Notes under the pieces: model-generated | Databases searched by the model: none | The model's input: the letters and a program-made list of their open reading frames with translations, nothing else | What the model was told of the DNA's origin: nothing | Position numbers and translations under genes: made by a program | Part shown: piece after piece, positions 1 through 6,118 of the stretch | Position numbering within the stretch: position 1 is the first letter of the stretch | Layout of the letters: every line of letters starts with the position of its first letter | Assembly: GCA_019239815.1 (NCBI GenBank) | Contig: JAFAZL010000061.1 | Span: 1 to 8,837, forward strand | Source: Acidobacteriota bacterium | Lineage (GTDB): Bacteria; Acidobacteriota; Terriglobia; Acidoferrales; UBA7541 | Reading direction: 5' to 3' | DNA length: 8,837 bases

Positions 1-144
1 AAAGTTGATCCACTTAAACAACTCGTTTGCGTGTGCGGTGGCATCGCTGCCGCCTTCTGCCGCATGGACGGAGGCTACGCTGACAAAAGCGAACAACAAT
101 GCTAACGCTACGCGGGCGATCTCAGAAATGCGACGACCCGTCAT
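1..144 (-). CDS. atpF: F0F1 ATP synthase subunit b, N-terminal part (cut by window edge)
   Basis: The first 48 codons of a gene that runs off the left edge. Subunit b is part of the peripheral stalk that holds the F1 catalytic head against the membrane-embedded F0 rotor of ATP synthase. The visible protein begins MTGRRISEIARV, has a hydrophobic stretch ending near SVHA (about residues 10-28), a short polar segment, and then LFKWINF. That last string resembles the start of the membrane anchor in b subunits, as known from the family. The leader before it looks like a cleavable signal peptide. The ATG overlaps the stop of the upstream b-type gene as ATGA (141-144), and an AGAGG ribosome-binding site lies 4 nt upstream (149-153) inside that gene. 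This indicates translational coupling. Identification rests on the short LFKWINF string plus context, so it is good but not certain. Confidence 0.82.
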   Translation of the reverse strand, partial: MTGRRISEIARVALALLFAFVSVASVHAAEGGSDATAHANELFKWINF

Positions 145-620
145 GAAACCTCTCTGACTGGGCTGGTTGGCCGGGGTGGGGGAATCTGAATCACGCGCTG
201 CGCGATTTCCGTGGCAAGCTGCGCGACGGTCGATTCAATGTCTTTCTTCGCGGTTTCGAACTCGCGCGCCACGCGTTCTTTCGCGCTGGCAACCTCACCC
301 GCCGCCTTGCCGCGCGCTTCCTTCAGCGCGTCTGCGCGATCGTTCAAAAGCTTTTTGCGCGCATCTTCCTGCTCGGCGTATACCTTGGCTCGAGCCTGTT
401 TTAGCGCGTCCTGGTATTGCTTCACCTTGTCAGCAGCCGCCGTCTGAGCGGTTTCCGCAGCTTTGCGAGCCCCTACGGTTCGCGTCGCACGCTCGTCCAT
501 CACCTTCATCAGCGGGACGAAAAACAGCATCCGCATGACGATGTAAAAAATCAGAACGATCACGACTGTAGGCACAGCCTGAAGGAAGAGTTCGCCAAGT
601 TGGTGAACAATTGCTTGCAT
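141..620 (-). CDS. F0F1 ATP synthase b'-type subunit (peripheral stalk)
   Basis: A 159-residue protein with classic b/b' architecture: a short N-terminus, one membrane helix at about residues 12-36 (rich in V, I, L and F), then a long charged, alanine-rich helix (about 42-145) expected to form the peripheral-stalk coiled coil. The segment FVPLMKVMDERATR right after the membrane helix matches the conserved b-subunit region around F-x-P-[IL]-x-x-x-[ML]-x-x-R. Length is normal for the family. The C-terminus is odd: after QRVIQ it ends in a proline-rich tail (IPPPRPTSPVREVS) rather than a helical cap. The gene is followed by a second b-type gene overlapping it by ATGA, so the two probably form a b/b' heterodimer. 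A sigma70-like promoter lies about 100 bp upstream at 724-753. Which of the two genes should be called atpF or the b' gene cannot be settled here, so no symbol is given. Confidence 0.93.
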   Translation of the reverse strand: MQAIVHQLGELFLQAVPTVVIVLIFYIVMRMLFFVPLMKVMDERATRTVGARKAAETAQTAAADKVKQYQDALKQARAKVYAEQEDARKKLLNDRADALKEARGKAAGEVASAKERVAREFETAKKDIESTVAQLATEIAQRVIQIPPPRPTSPVREVS

Positions 621-723
621 TTAGCTTGTTTCGCCTGAACCTCAGGATTGGCAGCCGCCCGGTGCGCTCGACCCGGGAAAGAGCGCTCGGTGGCCTAGAA
701 AGCGCCCCGCGATTGACAATAAT

Positions 724-753
724 TTTATAGCATTCAGCGGCGCGCTCCGTCAA
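724..753 (-). promoter_or_regulatory. Sigma70-type promoter for the ATP synthase b'/b genes
   Basis: On the minus strand, TTGACG (748-753) is separated by 18 nt from TATAAA (724-729), followed by an A/T-rich stretch. This is five of six matches to the consensus -35 and a good -10. Transcription would start near 715-718, giving a leader of roughly 95 nt before the ATG at 620. It lies between the end of the 872-1669 gene and the ATP synthase genes, where a promoter is expected. It is the best promoter match seen by eye in the window. Confidence 0.65.
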
Positions 754-817
754 TTCGCTCGGAAGCGTTTTCGTGCATAGAAGTCATACCGTCAACGCCT
801 GATTTGGCTCGAATTTA

Positions 818-834
818 AGCGCCAATTTGGCGCT
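818..834 (-). terminator. Inverted repeat, possible terminator after the 872-1669 gene
   Basis: A perfect 8+8 nt inverted repeat with a single central base (AGCGCCAA / TTGGCGCT). As RNA it would fold as a 6-bp GC-rich stem with a 5-nt loop. It lies 38 nt past the stop codon of the 872-1669 gene and upstream of the ATP synthase promoter, where a terminator would fit. The following tract on the minus strand (TTAAATT) is only partly U-rich, so termination may be weak. A regulator-binding site is the alternative reading. Confidence 0.4.
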
Positions 835-871
835 CTTTGTCTGTCACCATTCGACCGGTTCCTTCAGCCTG

Positions 872-1669
872 TTACTGCTTCGGTGCGTTGCCAGCCGGCG
901 CGGCAATTGCTGTCGGAGCGCTTGCCGCTCCCGCGGGCGGCGGGCCGTACGCGTCGTAAACAAATCGAATCAGAAGCGTCGAAGCGTTGCGGCCCTCTGC
1001 TATGTGCAGCGTCTCGTAAAGCTGGGTGCCGTCATATGACAATTCGTACGTCCGGCTCATCTTCCCATGGGGACCCTTCTCATCCGTCGCGAGCTGCTTC
1101 CCGCTCCAGCGCGCCGCGATCTCCTGATTGTTGGGGTCCTTCGATTTCTGCAGCTTCCGCCCGTCCGTGACCAGCACCAGCTTTCGCTGCTGATCGTCCG
1201 TCAAATCGACCTCGCCACTGTTCGTTAAGTCCGTCACCGTCAATCGATTCGCCGGATTTAATAACTCCTGCATTTTCTGTCGCTCATCGTCGCTCATGCC
1301 TTGCTGTCCCATCCGGCGCCCACCGCCACCCATGCCTCCTCCCGGGTAGCCCAGCCGCGGTCCTCCACCACCATAGCCTCCGTTGCGGCTCGCCCGGTCC
1401 TGTTGAGCTTCCTGCATCTTCTTTTGGGGATCGTCGCTCTCGTCGCGATTGAACTTCCAATCCCCGAAAATGGACGTCCTCGGCTGCAGAGCCGTTTTCT
1501 GCGCCTGGGGGCGAGGTGCCGGCGCTGGCGCATCCTTCGGTGGGGGCAGCGTCATAGGCCCGGGAGGCGCTTGCGCTGAGGTGAGACCGAAGCAGGTCAT
1601 TGAAAATAGGCCGATTAGCAAAGCCTTGAGTATGGCTCGAAAAACAAATTTCCCATTTCGGAATTCCAC
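872..1669 (-). CDS. Secreted Pro/Gly-rich protein of unknown function
   Basis: A 265-residue protein I do not recognise by name. Residues 1-32 form a signal peptide: positively charged start, hydrophobic core ILKALLIGLFSMTCFGL, probable cut after TSA. It is therefore probably exported to the periplasm or beyond. Residues 35-64 are a proline-rich linker. A GDWKFNRDES segment at 69-78 resembles the GTWKLN-type opening of small beta-sheet proteins common in Acidobacteria. Residues 97-124 are glycine/arginine-rich and low in complexity. Residues 140-240 alternate in a beta-strand-like pattern (RLTVTDL, KLVLVTDG, SRTYELSYDGTQLYETLHI), and an Ala/Pro tail follows. The start is GTG, with AAGAGG placed 8 nt upstream; the first internal Met would cut into the signal peptide. 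The gene lies 81 bp after the HAD gene and may share its transcript. Secretion is well supported; function is unknown. Confidence 0.85.
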   Translation of the reverse strand: MEFRNGKFVFRAILKALLIGLFSMTCFGLTSAQAPPGPMTLPPPKDAPAPAPRPQAQKTALQPRTSIFGDWKFNRDESDDPQKKMQEAQQDRASRNGGYGGGGPRLGYPGGGMGGGGRRMGQQGMSDDERQKMQELLNPANRLTVTDLTNSGEVDLTDDQQRKLVLVTDGRKLQKSKDPNNQEIAARWSGKQLATDEKGPHGKMSRTYELSYDGTQLYETLHIAEGRNASTLLIRFVYDAYGPPPAGAASAPTAIAAPAGNAPKQ

Positions 1670-1677
1670 AGGATCAA

Positions 1678-1683
1678 CCTCTT
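1678..1683 (-). promoter_or_regulatory. Ribosome-binding site that decides a GTG start
   Basis: AAGAGG on the minus strand lies 8 nt before the GTG at 1667-1669. There is no ATG in frame until inside the signal peptide, so this site supports the GTG as the true start of the secreted protein. Confidence 0.7.
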
Positions 1684-1750
1684 ATCTCTCGTTCCCGAAT
1701 CGGTGCCCCTGAGTTCCTGAGTCAGAAGCAGGCGATCCCAGTTACTCGCG

Positions 1751-2512
1751 TTACTTGCCTAGCCACGAATTCAGATCGCTGGCTCGAGTCAGAATTCCGA
1801 CAGCTCCCAACTTTCGGAAATTCGCCAGCCGTTCCCGGTATCCATGCGCCCCCTTCGGCAAAATCGCCATGAACGGCACCTTCGCATCGCGCGCCGCCAA
1901 AGCATCGTCAATGTTATCCCCCACGTAGACCGCGGTGGATGGATCCCGCCCAGCCAAAATTCGAATCAAGCCATCCGGTGCCGGCTTCCCATTCTCGACG
2001 TCGTCCATCGTCACGACCGTCCGAAAATGCTTCGAATGCGGCCACTTGTCGAAGGTAAACGCGTATTCCTTCCGAGTGCGCCCCGTAAACAAATGCAATT
2101 CATATTTCTTCGCCCAGCGTTCGATCTGCTTCGCCGTGATCACGAACTTCTCGTTGTGCACGTTGCCGGGGCGATCATCCGTCCCCCAGTAAAACTTTTC
2201 GAACGCCGCGCGCGCCTCTTCGTAGGATGTCGGTTTCCCCATCGCCGTCACCCAGTTCGCCGTCATCCGCCAGTCGTCGTTGTGCCCCGGCTTGGCTTTC
2301 CATTTATGCAGGTCGGCGTACGTCACGCGCTTTCCGCTCAAATGGCGCACGGTTTCGATCGCCGATCGCCAATACGTCGCCCGCACGTCGATCAAGACTC
2401 CATCGATGTCAAAAATCAAAATCTTCGGGTGCAGCGTCAGTCTCGAATTGGTACGGCGCGCAGACTTGTGCGACTTCTTAGCTGGACTTCGTTTCGTTTT
2501 TTTCGTGGTCAT
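1751..2512 (-). CDS. HAD-superfamily (subfamily IA-like) phosphatase/hydrolase
   Basis: A 253-residue cytosolic hydrolase with all four HAD motifs. Motif I is FDIDGVLID, with nucleophile D35 and general acid/base D37. Motif II is FTGRT, with T143. Motif III lysine is K176 in GKPAPD. Motif IV is GDNIDD (D199, D203), which binds Mg2+. A helical cap between motifs I and II (about residues 45-135) fits subfamily I. The family removes phosphate from small molecules through an aspartyl-phosphate; the substrate cannot be read from sequence. The pattern DVRATYW plus GHNDDW in the cap recalls the TIGR01548-type subgroup, a tentative recollection. Residues 1-24 are an unusual Lys/Arg/Ser-rich extension before the fold begins. 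The ATG at 2512 has no clear ribosome-binding site, but an in-frame TGA lies eight codons upstream with no other start between. It follows the kinase gene by 106 bp, and a functional link to it is unproven. Confidence 0.92.
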   Translation of the reverse strand: MTTKKTKRSPAKKSHKSARRTNSRLTLHPKILIFDIDGVLIDVRATYWRSAIETVRHLSGKRVTYADLHKWKAKPGHNDDWRMTANWVTAMGKPTSYEEARAAFEKFYWGTDDRPGNVHNEKFVITAKQIERWAKKYELHLFTGRTRKEYAFTFDKWPHSKHFRTVVTMDDVENGKPAPDGLIRILAGRDPSTAVYVGDNIDDALAARDAKVPFMAILPKGAHGYRERLANFRKLGAVGILTRASDLNSWLGK

Positions 2513-2618
2513 CTCGTGGGCAACGCGGTGAAATAGTCAGTGGGTTTGTTGCCGAATATCGAGTTTCACCGCTCAAAGGCGCGTCCGTCAAGCCGAGCGC
2601 GTCGACTCTCATCGCAAA

Positions 2619-5450
2619 TCATTTCCGTTGTTCCGCTAATTCTGCAACCGGAGCTGCTTTCCTTCGTCGCCCCACATAGTCTTCCAGCACATCATCCAGC
2701 TCTTGCGGCCGAATTGGTTTCGTCAAATAGCCGTCCATTCCACCCGCGATGCACTTCTCGCGATCGCCTTTCATCGCGTGGGCTGTCAGCGCGATGATCG
2801 GCTGATGCTTTCCGCTTTTTTTTTCTTTCTGTCGGATCGCCGCCGTCGCTTCCAGTCCATCCATTTCGGGCATCTGCACATCCATCAAAACGAGATCGAA
2901 GTTCTGTTTCTCCATTGCCACCAGTGCTTCAGCTCCATTCTCCGCAACAACGACATGATGGCCGCGCTTCTCCAGAAGCCTCACCGCCAGTCGCTGATTT
3001 ACCGCGTTGTCTTCCGCCAACAGCACACGCAGCGAAGCAGCCGGATCGCGACCCTCATGCAGCGAGAATCGAGTAACCAGCGGTATCTCCGTGTGCTCCG
3101 CCCGTGCACCCAACACCCGCGCGATCGCCTCGCGCAACTCCGATTGCCGGATCGGTTTGAGCAGATACGCCGCGATTCCCAATTCTTGGCATCGCGCGGC
3201 GTCTCCGCGATGTCCCGCCGAGGTCAGCATCATGATCGTCGCCGTCGCCAGCTCTGGACGCCTTCGAACTTGCTCGATCAGTGTGAAACCATCCATTTGC
3301 GGCATGTGCATGTCAGTAAGGATCAATGAAAAAGGCGTACCGGCCGAATGCGCGCCGGCAAGTGCGTTCAATCCTTGCTGTCCGTCTTCGACCGATACCG
3401 GGATCATTTCCCACCGGTTCAGCATTTGCTCCAAAATGCGCCGGTTTGTCCGGTTGTCATCTACGATCAATACTCGAGCACCATGCAGAATCGCAGGCGT
3501 CGGCGACCCGGTTTTGACCTGTTTCGCCTCGGTCAGCCCAACGCGCGCCGTAAAATGGAACTGACTTCCGCGCCCGACCTCACTGTCCACCCAAATTTTT
3601 CCGGCCATCATTTCTACAAGGCGCGTGGAAATCGTCAGACCAAGTCCGGTTCCCCCATATTTCCTTGTCGTCGATGTGTCCGCTTGCGAAAACGGCGCGA
3701 AGACCAAATCGAGCTTTTCGGCAGGGATTCCGATTCCCGTGTCCGCAACAATGAAGTGCAGCACGCAATGCTGCGTATCGCGCGATTCGACATGAACGCG
3801 CACGGCGACCTCGCCTGACTCTGTGAATTTGATCGCGTTCCCAACCAGATTGGTTACCACTTGCCGGAGCCGGATCGAATCGCCACAGACAATTTCAGGC
3901 ACCTCCGGCGCAACTTCGCACAGGAGTTCCAGCCCCTTTTCGTCGGCGCGAATCGCGACCGTCTTCAGCGTTGATTCCAGAGTGTCCCGCAAATTGAAAT
4001 CCACAGCCTCAATATCGATCTTTCCTGCCTCAATCTTCGAGAAATCCAAAATGTCATTGATCACGGTCAGCAGCGAATCCGAAGAACTCTTCACCGTTTC
4101 GAGGTACTCGCGCTGCTCCGGTGTCAGGTCCGTGTCGAGGGCAAGATCCGTCATGCCCATCACGCCGTTAAGCGGCGTTCGAATCTCGTGGCTCATGTTG
4201 GCCAGAAATTCGCTCTTCGCTTTGCTTGCGGCTTCAGCCGCTTCCTTCGCGCGCTGCATCTCGCGCGCAACCCGTTGCCTTTCGGTAATGTCTCGCCCGA
4301 CCCCCGCGACTCCCATCACCTGTCCGTTCTTATCAAACAACGGCACTTTCGTTGTTAGCAGCGCGGTCGTATTTCCGTTACAATCGATCGATTCCTCTTC
4401 GCGTTCGAGCAACGGTTTCTTTTCGCGCATCACCCTCTGTTCGTCTTCGTAGTACGCAATCGCCAGCCGCTTTGGGTAAAAATCGAAGTCGGTCTTCCCC
4501 AGCAAATCCGCCGGTGAAGTCAATCCTATCGACTCCGCCAGCGATGCGTTCGCCACCACGAAGCAGCTTCGCGCATCCTTCACATACATGAAGTCGGGTA
4601 CGTTATCGATCAGTGCGCGCAACATACGCCGCTCTTCCGACAGCGTCTCCTCCGCCAGCAGTCGATCGTCGATCTCCGACTGCAGTTGCCGCGTCCGTTC
4701 TGCAACCCGCGTCTCGAGCTGATTGTTCGAACTCTGCAGCTCCGCATCGCGCTCCTGAATGCCGTCCAGCATCTTATTAAACGTCGCGACTAACGCTCCG
4801 ATTTCATCGTCGCTCTTCACCGCGCCGCGCAGTGCATAGTCTTCGTGCTGCGTTACACGGTCCGCGATGTCCGCCAATTCCACAATCGGCTTGATGATTA
4901 GTCCAATCAGCCGCGACGAAACCAGAAACGTGGCCAGCACCGAAACAAAAATCACCGCCACAGAAATCTGCGTATAGCGCCGAATCTTCGCTTGCAATGC
5001 GCCAAGATCCGATTTGATCGAAATCCATCCGACCGGCTCATTTCCCAACGAAATCGGCCGGTCCACGGTCACCGAGTCCGATTCGAATTTCGCTTCTCCT
5101 CCTCCCCGTGCCACCACGTCGCTGCATCGGTCCCTCGACCCGCTTCTCTGGTACGCCGCGAAATAGTGTCCCTTTTTGTCGTACAAGCAGCCTGTCACCA
5201 CATCCGGCTCGGCGCTCAACGCTTCCAGGATATCCACGGCGGACTGCTTGTCGTTAAACGCGAGCGAAGCCGTCGTATTCGCCCCCAGCGTCCCAGCCAG
5301 TGCTGTCAACTGGCTTGCGATCGCACTGCGAAAACTTCCGCGTTCATAGATCTCGGAACACAAACATGCGAGGCTCAGCCCGAGCAGGCTCGTTGTCAGG
5401 ATTACGAATGTCAGCTTGCGCTGTATGGAAGAACGTCGTTCCTTCGGCAT
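2619..5450 (-). CDS. Membrane-bound hybrid sensor histidine kinase (CHASE8-like, HAMP, PAS, HisKA, HATPase, two receivers)
   Basis: A 943-residue hybrid kinase. Order: membrane helix 1 (about 12-32); periplasmic domain (34-160) with the AxxLGANTTASLAFND pattern of CHASE8 sensors; membrane helix 2 (162-185); HAMP (to about 235); coiled coil (235-280); PAS (about 275-390, ending GVGRDITERQR); HisKA with phospho-acceptor H421 in MSHEIRTPLNG; HATPase with N box N534, DTGIGI (570-575) and GGTGLGL (599-605); receiver 1 (about 658-780; D664/D665, D713, K765); receiver 2 (about 808-925; E813/D814, D857, K911). All catalytic residues are present in both receivers. There is no HPt or DNA-binding domain, so output must go through a partner not seen here. 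The ATG follows the stop of the YfiR-like gene by one base, with AGGGA 7 nt upstream, so translation is probably coupled. Its CHASE8-like domain is the expected contact for that YfiR-like protein (inferred from YfiN/YfiR). Confidence 0.97.
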   Translation of the reverse strand: MPKERRSSIQRKLTFVILTTSLLGLSLACLCSEIYERGSFRSAIASQLTALAGTLGANTTASLAFNDKQSAVDILEALSAEPDVVTGCLYDKKGHYFAAYQRSGSRDRCSDVVARGGGEAKFESDSVTVDRPISLGNEPVGWISIKSDLGALQAKIRRYTQISVAVIFVSVLATFLVSSRLIGLIIKPIVELADIADRVTQHEDYALRGAVKSDDEIGALVATFNKMLDGIQERDAELQSSNNQLETRVAERTRQLQSEIDDRLLAEETLSEERRMLRALIDNVPDFMYVKDARSCFVVANASLAESIGLTSPADLLGKTDFDFYPKRLAIAYYEDEQRVMREKKPLLEREEESIDCNGNTTALLTTKVPLFDKNGQVMGVAGVGRDITERQRVAREMQRAKEAAEAASKAKSEFLANMSHEIRTPLNGVMGMTDLALDTDLTPEQREYLETVKSSSDSLLTVINDILDFSKIEAGKIDIEAVDFNLRDTLESTLKTVAIRADEKGLELLCEVAPEVPEIVCGDSIRLRQVVTNLVGNAIKFTESGEVAVRVHVESRDTQHCVLHFIVADTGIGIPAEKLDLVFAPFSQADTSTTRKYGGTGLGLTISTRLVEMMAGKIWVDSEVGRGSQFHFTARVGLTEAKQVKTGSPTPAILHGARVLIVDDNRTNRRILEQMLNRWEMIPVSVEDGQQGLNALAGAHSAGTPFSLILTDMHMPQMDGFTLIEQVRRRPELATATIMMLTSAGHRGDAARCQELGIAAYLLKPIRQSELREAIARVLGARAEHTEIPLVTRFSLHEGRDPAASLRVLLAEDNAVNQRLAVRLLEKRGHHVVVAENGAEALVAMEKQNFDLVLMDVQMPEMDGLEATAAIRQKEKKSGKHQPIIALTAHAMKGDREKCIAGGMDGYLTKPIRPQELDDVLEDYVGRRRKAAPVAELAEQRK

Positions 5451-5451
5451 C

Positions 5452-6102
5452 TCAGGTTCCCTTTGGGGCTCCCAGCACCGTTTTCGCGAGTGCCAGCAAT
5501 TTCGCGCTGATCTTCAGCCCCGCCTTTCCCGCCGCTTCCAGATTTACTTCGAATCGGATTTTGTTGTCCTCGGTGCAGAACCCGATCGCTCCACCGCTTT
5601 TCGCGAATTGGTCCGCTTCGCCCACTGTTAGGATCGGCAGGGTGCCCGCGCTCCCGAGCATTTCTTCCATCTGCTTCTTTTCTTCGGCGCCGCCAAAAAA
5701 CAACACCTGGCATTCGGCGATTTTTTTCACCCCATTCAGGTGCTCCACTCGCAGCGATCTCTGTCCGATCGTCTTTCCGTTCATCGTTCGCTCCAGTGCT
5801 CCGTGAAACGGGTCGTCGCCGATCGTGCAGTACGTGAATGGCTCCAACGTTCCCTTGAACGTCTCCGGCGGCCACTCCACGAACTGCGCGAAGCGAAACA
5901 AAAATGCCGCCTTTACTTCATACTCGAATGCGGTGTCCGTACTTGCCATCAATTGCCGGTCGCCGACACCGACTACGGTCAAAAGCAAAGCGCTCCCCGC
6001 CAAAAGTTTGACCGTCAATCGCGAAAGGTCACTCCTTCCCGGGTGCTTCCACGCGACTCTTGGGCCAACTCCTTCTCGCGTCTCGCTTTTACATCGACTC
6101 AT
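5452..6102 (-). CDS. YfiR-family (DUF4154) periplasmic protein
   Basis: A 216-residue protein as called. The family signature is clear: YEVKAAFLFRFAQFVEWP (61-78), YCTIGDDPFHGAL (91-103), CQVLFF (131-136), LPILTVGEADQFAKSGGAIGF (155-175), IRFEVNLEAAGKAGLKIS (182-199). In Pseudomonas, YfiR is a periplasmic repressor of the membrane diguanylate cyclase YfiN. Here the neighbour is a histidine kinase with a YfiN-like sensor. A hydrophobic stretch at 33-46 is a signal-peptide core, but it sits behind a roughly 30-residue hydrophilic leader. A TTG at 6016-6018 (residue 29), with AAGGAG 13 nt upstream, would give a more normal signal peptide starting MTVKLLAG, so the start is uncertain. C92 and C131 are 39 residues apart and may form a disulfide; C176 is then left unpaired. 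The gene starts 16 bp after the receptor stop and ends 1 bp before the kinase ATG. Confidence 0.93.
   Translation of the reverse strand: MSRCKSETREGVGPRVAWKHPGRSDLSRLTVKLLAGSALLLTVVGVGDRQLMASTDTAFEYEVKAAFLFRFAQFVEWPPETFKGTLEPFTYCTIGDDPFHGALERTMNGKTIGQRSLRVEHLNGVKKIAECQVLFFGGAEEKKQMEEMLGSAGTLPILTVGEADQFAKSGGAIGFCTEDNKIRFEVNLEAAGKAGLKISAKLLALAKTVLGAPKGT
6016..6037 (-). promoter_or_regulatory. Alternative start site of the YfiR-like gene (AAGGAG ... TTG)
   Basis: AAGGAG on the minus strand (6032-6037) precedes an in-frame TTG (6016-6018) by 13 nt. Starting here would remove 28 hydrophilic residues and place the signal-peptide core right behind a short positive N-terminus. The ATG at 6102 has only an imperfect GTGAGG/AGAGG site. 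The 13-nt spacing is long, so this is an option and not a firm call. Confidence 0.4.
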
Positions 6103-6118
6103 CGGCCTCTGGCCTCAC

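Noticed and set aside
430..753. A 107-codon minus-strand frame starting at the TTGACG of the ATP synthase promoter
   Set aside because: Its start lies in the promoter itself and most of it is an out-of-frame shadow of the b'-type gene.
1592..1603. Possible lipoprotein signal (SMTC) in the secreted protein
   Set aside because: The residue before Cys is Thr and no L-[AS]-[GA]-C lipobox is formed; a normal signal peptidase I site downstream fits better.
1844..2536. A 230-codon open frame on the plus strand opposite the HAD gene
   Set aside because: It lies wholly antisense to a gene with all four HAD motifs; its translation is rich in Arg, Pro and His with no recognisable motif, as expected from the complement of a GC-rich coding strand.
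2557..2591. TTGACG at 2586-2591 (minus strand) as a promoter for the HAD gene
   Set aside because: At 17-18 nt spacing the -10 would be TGAAAC-like, a poor match; the GATATT further on is about 24 nt away, too far. A promoter here is possible but not supported.
2703..4452. Several long plus-strand frames opposite the kinase (2703-3329, 3007-3564, 3823-4452)
   Set aside because: All are antisense to well-defined kinase domains and show Ser/Arg/Pro-rich shadow composition.
5411..5875. A 154-codon minus-strand frame overlapping the end of the YfiR-like gene
   Set aside because: Out-of-frame shadow of the YfiR-like gene, with no family features.
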